Part shown: piece after piece, positions 6,252 to 10,844 of the stretch
Position numbering within the stretch: the stretch's first letter is position 1
Layout: every line of letters starts with the position of its first letter
NCBI GenBank assembly: GCA_029983505.1
Contig: JASBZK010000051.1
Coordinates: 1-10,844 of the forward strand
Length of the DNA: 10,844 nt
Direction of reading: 5' to 3'
Source of the DNA: Porphyromonas sp.
Lineage (GTDB): Bacteria; Bacteroidota; Bacteroidia; Bacteroidales; Porphyromonadaceae
Position numbers and translations under genes: made by a program
The notes under the pieces: model-generated
The model's input: only the letters and a program-made list of their open reading frames with translations
What the model was told of the DNA's origin: nothing
The model's database searches: none

Positions 6252-7550
6252 TTAGTAATTCTGAAATTCCATTTCGTCCATCAGAGAGTCCTTATATCCG
6301 AGGAAATACAGGATACCGTCGAGACCCATCGTGGTAATGGATTGGCGTGCGGTCTCTTGAACTTTTGGCTTGGCGTGAAAGGCGATCCCAAGTCCCGCGG
6401 TGGAGAGCATCGGCAGATCGTTGGCTCCGTCGCCCACGGCCACAGTCTGGCGGATGTCCACTTTCTCGACTTGGGCGATGAGCTTAAGGAGCTCTGCCTT
6501 CTTCCTGCCGTCCACCACTTCGCCCAGGTGGCGACCGGTGAGTTTGCCGTCCATCCCGATTTCGAGTTCGTTAGCGTAGACGTAGTCGATGCCGAAGCGG
6601 TCTTGGAGGTACTTCCCGAAGTAGGTGAATCCCCCGCTAAGTACCGCGATCTTGAAGCCCACTTTCTTAAGGATGCGCATCGTCCGCTCCAAGCCGTCCA
6701 TCAAAGGAAGATTTTCGGCGATGCTCCTCATCACCGAGATGTCAAGACCTTTGAGCAAAGCCACTCTCCGCTCGAAGCTTTCGGTGAAGTCTATCTCCCC
6801 CCTCATGGCGCTCTCGGTAATGGCTTTCACCTCGTTGCCGACACCGTTAGCCATCGCGAGCTCGTCGATAACCTCCGTTTTAATCAGCGTGGAGTCCATA
6901 TCGAAGCAGATGAGTCGGCGCATCCGGCGGAACATGCTGTCCTGTTGGAAAGAGACATCCATCCGGAAATCGTTAGCGATCTGCATAAACGTCTTCTGCA
7001 ACTTCTCGCGGTCAAGGGGGTTGCCCCTCAGCGAGATCTCGATGCTCGCCTTGGGGACGCGCTCGTGCGGCTTCAAAGGAATACGCCCCGTCAGGCGGTC
7101 AAGACCATCGATATTCATTCCTTGGGCGGAGACTTCGCGGGTGATCGCGGCCACCATCGCGCTGGAGACCTGTTTGGCCAGGATGGTGACGATGTACTTG
7201 TTTTTGCCCTGAGCCTCTACCCATTTGCTGTAAGCATCGGGTTCAATGATGCGGAAATTCACCGAGATATTCAGCTCGTTGGCTCCGAAAAGAAGATCCT
7301 TGAGGATAAAACCGCTCTTGTCCGGTGTCGTCGCAAAGAGAATCCCGAGAGTCAGATGCTGATGAATGTCCACCTGACCGATGTCGAGGATGGACACATC
7401 GTGCTTGGCGAGGATGGACGTGAAAGAGGCCGTCACGCCGGGACGGTCCAAACCATTGAATATCGCAAGGATGATCTCGACGTTCGACTCGTCGTCAATT
7501 TTCTTCCCTTCTGTGCAAGGGTTGTGGTTGGGGATCTTCTTTTCAGCCAT
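6252..7550 (-). CDS. serB: Phosphoserine phosphatase with N-terminal ACT domains, 432 residues
   Basis: This enzyme does the last step of serine synthesis, phosphoserine to serine plus phosphate, in the cytosol. Residues 24-105 form an ACT-type domain (VEIILAIFNGLDRPGVTASFTSILAKHDV), and 118-200 look like a second ACT-like domain (YIVTILAKQ, then SAAMV-type helix and IDGLDRL); these may bind serine or another amino acid. The HAD phosphatase core follows: LICFDMDSTL with nucleophile Asp217 and Asp219, then VLSGGF with Ser305, then VDGRKKAELL with a conserved Lys, then VGDGANDLPML with Asp374 and Asp378. All catalytic motifs are intact, and the length fits the long SerB type of Bacteroidetes. 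I chose ATG 7548-7550 (MAEKKIPNHN); the frame is open 13 codons upstream to a TTG, but that would overlap the predicted promoter. It appears to be the first gene of the minus-strand run. Confidence 0.95.
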   Translation of the reverse strand: MAEKKIPNHNPCTEGKKIDDESNVEIILAIFNGLDRPGVTASFTSILAKHDVSILDIGQVDIHQHLTLGILFATTPDKSGFILKDLLFGANELNISVNFRIIEPDAYSKWVEAQGKNKYIVTILAKQVSSAMVAAITREVSAQGMNIDGLDRLTGRIPLKPHERVPKASIEISLRGNPLDREKLQKTFMQIANDFRMDVSFQQDSMFRRMRRLICFDMDSTLIKTEVIDELAMANGVGNEVKAITESAMRGEIDFTESFERRVALLKGLDISVMRSIAENLPLMDGLERTMRILKKVGFKIAVLSGGFTYFGKYLQDRFGIDYVYANELEIGMDGKLTGRHLGEVVDGRKKAELLKLIAQVEKVDIRQTVAVGDGANDLPMLSTAGLGIAFHAKPKVQETARQSITTMGLDGILYFLGYKDSLMDEMEFQNY

Positions 7551-7586
7551 AGGGTGTGGGGTTACGCTAAAGTAAACGTTTACGCG

Positions 7587-7618
7587 CAAATTTACTCAAA
7601 TTCCGAGACCTCTGCACA
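7587..7618 (-). promoter_or_regulatory. Candidate serB promoter, Bacteroidetes type
   Basis: On the minus strand, 7594 down to 7587 reads TAAATTTG, a full match to the Bacteroidetes -7 consensus TAnnTTTG. About 20 nt upstream, 7618 to 7615 reads TGTG, a 3-of-4 match to the -33 TTTG. Transcription would start near 7580 and leave a leader of about 30 nt before the serB ATG. A match of this size occurs by chance, so position is the main support. Confidence 0.5.
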
Positions 7619-7664
7619 GTGGGCTCTTTCTTCATCCTGACTTACGCATTTGAGACTTTATCGG

Positions 7665-7672
7665 TATCTTTG
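7665..7672 (+). promoter_or_regulatory. Candidate promoter -7 element for the HAD phosphatase gene
   Basis: TATCTTTG matches TAnnTTTG exactly and lies 35 nt before the start codon. A start near 7679 would give a leader of about 29 nt. No good TTTG stands at the expected -33 distance; the nearest, at 7649-7652, is too close. Its place in the divergent intergenic region is the main support. Confidence 0.45.
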
Positions 7673-7707
7673 GAAAGATTATTCATGACACGACCCATAA
7701 TAAAGAG

Positions 7708-8337
7708 ATGATTAGAAACCTCCTCCTCGACCTCGGCGGCGTAATGGTGACACTAGATCGTAACCAAGCCGTGGCACGTTTCCAAAAGATGGGCATCCAC
7801 GATGCCGACAAGCTCCTCGACCCCTATAAGCAGGCAGGACTCTTTCTCCGTCTTGAGTCGGGGGACTTCACCCGCGAAAGTTTCACTGAGGAGCTCAATA
7901 AGGTTTACGGCACGAATCTCACCATCGAAGACGTGGAGTACGGACTTACGGGCTATTTCGTCCGAGTGGACGATGAGAAGTTTGACTACATCCTCCACGA
8001 CCTCCCGAAGGACATCAGGGTCTTCTGCCTCTCCAATACAAACCCCTTTGCCACCCACGCTATGGAGGACACGCGTTTCCTCGCAAGCCGCATACCCATC
8101 CGGATGCACTTCGAGGAGATGTTCCTCTCCTACGAGCTGGGGATGTGCAAGCCGGATCCCCGCATCTTCCAAATTATCCTCGAGCGCGCAGGCATCAAGG
8201 CAGAGGAGACCCTCTTCCTCGACGACGGTGCGGCCAACACCTTGGAAGCACGGAGGCAAGGCTTCGTGACCTACAAGCCTGACAATGGCAAGAATTGGAT
8301 TCCTGTCGTGAGCCGCATCATCGGCAAAGAAGCATGA
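7708..8337 (+). CDS. HAD-superfamily hydrolase, YihX-like sugar-phosphate phosphatase
   Basis: This 209-residue HAD subfamily IA protein is probably a cytosolic phosphatase. Motif I is LLLDLGGVMV with nucleophile Asp8. The usual second Asp is Gly10, as in the YihX/epoxide-hydrolase-N type (DLGN or DLGG). Motif II is CLSNTN (107-112), motif III is the Lys in YELGMCKPDPRIFQ (Lys148), and motif IV is LFLDDGAANTLEA with Asp172 and Asp173. The SNTN and LGM-KP patterns are close to E. coli YihX (an alpha-glucose-1-phosphate phosphatase), although the substrate here is not known. The cap domain lies at about residues 15-95. It starts at ATG 7708 after a candidate promoter and ends in a TGA that overlaps the ATG of the next gene by 4 nt, so the two are translationally coupled. 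Confidence 0.87.
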   Translation: MIRNLLLDLGGVMVTLDRNQAVARFQKMGIHDADKLLDPYKQAGLFLRLESGDFTRESFTEELNKVYGTNLTIEDVEYGLTGYFVRVDDEKFDYILHDLPKDIRVFCLSNTNPFATHAMEDTRFLASRIPIRMHFEEMFLSYELGMCKPDPRIFQIILERAGIKAEETLFLDDGAANTLEARRQGFVTYKPDNGKNWIPVVSRIIGKEA

Positions 8338-8969
8338 ACGCCTACCGCACCATAGCCGAAACGGGATCCGAGAGCCTCTATACGGAGAAAAGAAGCCGTT
8401 TCATCGGCAGAGCTTTCCCCGCAAGCACTGTGGAAGAAGCTATGGGCATAGTTGCAGAAGTAAAAAAAGCATACAACGATGCCCGCCACGTCGCGTGGGC
8501 ATACCGCCTCGGCACGGACGACGAAGCGATAGAGCGCGCAAGTGACGACGGTGAGCCCTCGAGTTCGGCCGGGAAGCCCATTTTGGGTCAAATCATCTCC
8601 CGTGACCTGCGCAACGTCGCCGTCACCGTGGTGCGCTACTATGGTGGCGTGAACCTCGGCACCGGCGGTCTCGCCGTCGCCTACAAGACTGCGGCCGGCG
8701 ATGCCCTCGACCTCTGTGAGGTGCGGGAAGTCACCCTCTACGCCCGCTACCGGCTCCGTTTCCCCTTCGACCTCATCAACCCCGCGATGATGCTCCTCCG
8801 CTCCACGGGCGCGGAGACGGAGAAGTCGGACACGGATACGGAGGGTTACCTCTGGGACATCCGTGTGGCTCTGGACGGAAAGGCGGCTTTTGAGAAAGAC
8901 GCCTCCGCCCTCTACCGGCTCTCCTTCACACTTCGGGACGAAGAAACCCCTCCTCTTACGGAAGACTAA
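8334..8969 (+). CDS. yigZ: YigZ/IMPACT-family protein (UPF0029 plus DUF1949), 211 residues
   Basis: The family is conserved from bacteria to humans (IMPACT); bacterial YigZ has been studied structurally, but its cellular job is not settled. The N-terminal UPF0029 domain (1-125) shows KRSRFIGRAFP (19-29), ARHVAWAYRLG (50-60), the very conserved DDGEPSSSAGKPIL (71-84) and VVRYYGGVNLGTGGLAVAY (99-117). The C-terminal ferredoxin-like DUF1949 domain covers about 135-205. The length equals the family's usual 200-215. The start ATG lies inside the stop of the HAD gene (ATGA overlap) and fits the family, whereas an upstream in-frame Met would run through the HAD gene. fhs follows after a 46-nt A-rich gap. 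Confidence 0.92.
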   Translation: MNAYRTIAETGSESLYTEKRSRFIGRAFPASTVEEAMGIVAEVKKAYNDARHVAWAYRLGTDDEAIERASDDGEPSSSAGKPILGQIISRDLRNVAVTVVRYYGGVNLGTGGLAVAYKTAAGDALDLCEVREVTLYARYRLRFPFDLINPAMMLLRSTGAETEKSDTDTEGYLWDIRVALDGKAAFEKDASALYRLSFTLRDEETPPLTED

Positions 8970-9015
8970 TCCAAACAAACTACATATTCCAAAAACGTTT
9001 AATTTCCAAAAAACC

Positions 9016-10680
9016 ATGAAAACCGACATCCAAATCGCGAGAGAAACGAAGCTCAAGCCCATACGGGAGATCGCAGAGCCCCTCGGCATCGCGGAAAAAG
9101 ACCTCATCCCCTACGGCCACTATATGGCCAAGGTCGAACTGGACGTGCTAAAGGAAAAACGGGAGCCCGGCAAGCTCATCCTCGTCACCGCCATCACCCC
9201 GACCAAATCGGGTATCGGCAAAACCACCGTCTCCGTGGGTCTCGCCCTCGGGATGAATAAGATCGGCAAAAACGCCATCGTGGCGCTCCGCGAACCCTCC
9301 CTCGGTCCCGTCTTCGGGATGAAAGGGGGCGCCGCCGGCGGCGGATACGCACAGGTGCTGCCGATGGAGAAAATCAACCTCCACTTCACAGGTGACTTCC
9401 ACGCCATCACGAGTGCCAATAACACCATCTCCGCCCTCCTCGACAACTACGTCCTCCGCAACCGCAACAACGAGAACGGGCTAAAAGAAATCGTCTGGAG
9501 ACGTGTCCTCGACGTCAATGACCGCAACCTCCGCTACATCATTACCGGACTCGGCGGCACCACGAACGGCATCCCCTGGGAGACCGGTTTCGACATCACC
9601 ACGGCCTCCGAAATTATGGCCATCCTGACCCTCGCCACCGACCTCTCGGACCTCCGCAGACGCATCGACAACATCCTCCTCGGCTACAAGAAGGACGGCA
9701 CACCTTTCCACGTCAAAAATCTCGGCGTAGGCGGCTCTATCGTGGCGCTGCTCTTGGACGCTATGAACCCCAACCTCGTCCAGACGACCGAAAACACGCC
9801 GGCTTTCATCCACGGAGGTCCTTTCGCCAACATCGCACACGGCTGTAACTCCATCGTGGCTACAAAGATGGCTATGCACTACGGGGACTATGCGATTACG
9901 GAAGCGGGCTTCGGCTCCGACCTCGGGGGCGAGAAGTTCCTCGACATCAAATGCCGCCACGCAGGCATCCAGCCCGCCGCATCCGTCCTTGTCGCTACAG
10001 CCCAGGCGCTCAAGATGCACGGCGGTATGGACCAAAAAGAGCTCAAAACCGAAAACGTCGAAGCCCTCAAAGCCGGCTTTGAGAATATGGACCGCCACAT
10101 CGCCAATCTCCGCAACTTCGGACAGTCCGTCGTCGTCTGCATCAACCGATTCCCGACCGACACGGATGCGGAAATAGCGGCTATCGCCGAGCACTGCAAG
10201 AAAGCGGAAGTGGCTTTTGCGGTCAATAACGCATTCAGCGAAGGGGGCGAAGGTGCCGTCGAGCTTGCCAAAGTCGTCGTGGACACCATCGAAAACCATC
10301 CTTCCAAGCCCCTCGTTTACTGCTACGACAACCTCGAGAGCATCAAGAGCAAGGTCAAAAAAGTGACCGAACGCGTCTATGGTGCCAAGAACGTCGTCTA
10401 CGAGCTCAAGGCCAATAAGAAGATCAAGAAGTTGGAGGAACAGGGATTCGACAAATTCCCCATCTGCATCGCGAAGACGCAGTACTCTTTCACCGATAAC
10501 GCCAAGCTCTACGGCGCGCCCAAAGACTTCGAACTGACGGTTCAGGACGTCGTCGTCAATGCCGGCGCAGAGATGATCATCGTCATAATGGGTAACATTA
10601 TGCGTATGCCCGGCCTTCCCGAAGAGCCCAACGCCAAAGTCATCGACGTCGTGGACGGCAACATCGAAGGTCTCAGCTAA
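9016..10680 (+). CDS. fhs: Formate--tetrahydrofolate ligase, 554 residues
   Basis: This cytosolic enzyme joins formate to tetrahydrofolate with ATP to give 10-formyl-THF, the entry of formate into one-carbon metabolism for purines and fMet-tRNA. The ATP site is visible as TAITPTKSGIGKTTVSVGL (58-76), a P-loop with GxGKTT. It is followed by ALREPSLGPVFGMKGGAAGGGYAQVLPMEKINLHFTGDFHAI (90-131), the most conserved block of the family. EAGFGSDLGGEKFLDIKCR and VVVCINRFPTDTDAEI are also typical. It ends with PGLPEEPNAKVIDVVDGNIEGLS, as in full-length members (about 556). I start at ATG 9016 (MKTDIQIARET); the frame is open farther upstream but would run through the end of yigZ. It could be read with HAD and yigZ or from its own promoter; I saw no TAnnTTTG in the 46-nt gap. 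Confidence 0.97.
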   Translation: MKTDIQIARETKLKPIREIAEPLGIAEKDLIPYGHYMAKVELDVLKEKREPGKLILVTAITPTKSGIGKTTVSVGLALGMNKIGKNAIVALREPSLGPVFGMKGGAAGGGYAQVLPMEKINLHFTGDFHAITSANNTISALLDNYVLRNRNNENGLKEIVWRRVLDVNDRNLRYIITGLGGTTNGIPWETGFDITTASEIMAILTLATDLSDLRRRIDNILLGYKKDGTPFHVKNLGVGGSIVALLLDAMNPNLVQTTENTPAFIHGGPFANIAHGCNSIVATKMAMHYGDYAITEAGFGSDLGGEKFLDIKCRHAGIQPAASVLVATAQALKMHGGMDQKELKTENVEALKAGFENMDRHIANLRNFGQSVVVCINRFPTDTDAEIAAIAEHCKKAEVAFAVNNAFSEGGEGAVELAKVVVDTIENHPSKPLVYCYDNLESIKSKVKKVTERVYGAKNVVYELKANKKIKKLEEQGFDKFPICIAKTQYSFTDNAKLYGAPKDFELTVQDVVVNAGAEMIIVIMGNIMRMPGLPEEPNAKVIDVVDGNIEGLS

Positions 10681-10703
10681 TTTTCCCCCCAAAAACAGCT
10701 CGA

Positions 10704-10726
10704 CGCTTGCCCCGTAGGGGCAGGCG
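10704..10726. terminator. Hairpin 24 nt after fhs, possible terminator
   Basis: The arms CGCTTGCCCC (10704-10713) and GGGGCAGGCG (10717-10726) form a 10-bp stem with one G-U pair around the loop GTA. It is GC-rich and well placed for ending fhs, but no T-run follows, so this is a candidate only. It is the first of four palindromes downstream of fhs. Confidence 0.5.
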
Positions 10727-10763
10727 ACCCAAACGGAGCCGAATCTCGGTAGCCCGGCACGAA

Positions 10764-10844
10764 GACCGCGTCAGCGGTCGACGAAAGAGAGCTCGAAGAG
10801 CTCTATATCTCGCAGCCTCAGGTCTCGCCCCTTCGGGGCTGCGA
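10764..10844. repeat. Cluster of three further short palindromes, no gene
   Basis: After the first hairpin come GACCGC/GCGGTC (10764-10769 and 10774-10779, loop GTCA), AGAGCTC/GAGCTCT (10788-10794 and 10798-10804, loop GAA), and a nested pair: GCCCC/GGGGC (10827-10831 and 10835-10839, loop TTC), which competes with TCGCAGCC/GGCTGCGA (10810-10817 and 10837-10844). The last one runs into the end of the window. No ORF with recognisable coding character is seen in 10681-10844. Confidence 0.75.

Noticed and set aside
6177..7640. Open frame of 487 codons antisense to serB
   Set aside because: It covers a clear SerB gene with intact HAD motifs. The antisense product looks like a biased shadow rich in His, Val and Asp.
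8863..9015. Upstream extension of fhs through the yigZ end
   Set aside because: The added residues overlap yigZ in another frame and do not resemble the Fhs N-terminus, which starts normally at MKTDIQIARE.
9481..10692. Open frame of 403 codons antisense to fhs
   Set aside because: fhs is well conserved on the plus strand. The antisense product is a Val/Asp/Glu-rich shadow.

Overview
The window looks like chromosomal DNA from a member of the order Bacteroidales, possibly Porphyromonas-like. The evidence is an HU-related histone-like protein of the lengthened Bacteroidales type, placed next to a T7-lysozyme-type amidase; a Porin_O_P outer-membrane porin; two matches to the Bacteroidetes -7 promoter element (TAnnTTTG); and gene starts preceded by A-rich leaders rather than a strong Shine-Dalgarno. 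I cannot assign the species. No tRNA, rRNA, CRISPR array, transposase or phage structural gene is visible.

Region 1 (about 1-1000, plus strand): the last 32 codons of an N-acetylmuramoyl-L-alanine amidase, a TACTAAC tandem-repeat array interrupted by a palindrome, an unrecognised 57-residue ORF, the HU-related gene, and a strong hairpin that probably ends transcription.

Region 2 (999-7550, minus strand): seven closely packed genes that read serB, a Dabb-domain protein, ogt, yraN, purB, a CPA1 cation/proton antiporter with a TrkA-C domain, and a Porin_O_P porin. Most gaps are 13-38 nt, and ogt and yraN overlap. Only the serB-Dabb gap is larger (77 nt), and it holds a long imperfect hairpin. 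The group mixes serine synthesis, DNA repair, purine synthesis and envelope ion transport, so it is probably a housekeeping transcription unit rather than one pathway. serB and the downstream formate-THF ligase both relate to serine/one-carbon metabolism, and purB uses one-carbon-dependent purine intermediates.

Region 3 (7551-10680, plus strand): a divergent intergenic region with a candidate promoter on each strand. It is followed by a YihX-like HAD phosphatase, a YigZ/IMPACT-family protein overlapping it by 4 nt, and formate-tetrahydrofolate ligase (fhs).

Region 4 (10681-10844): no gene, but four successive short palindromes of similar design, resembling the one near the left end. The protein-coding content is mostly ordinary. 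The less explained material is the amidase/small-ORF/HU cluster with its repeats, the hairpin between serB and the Dabb gene, and the palindrome cluster after fhs.
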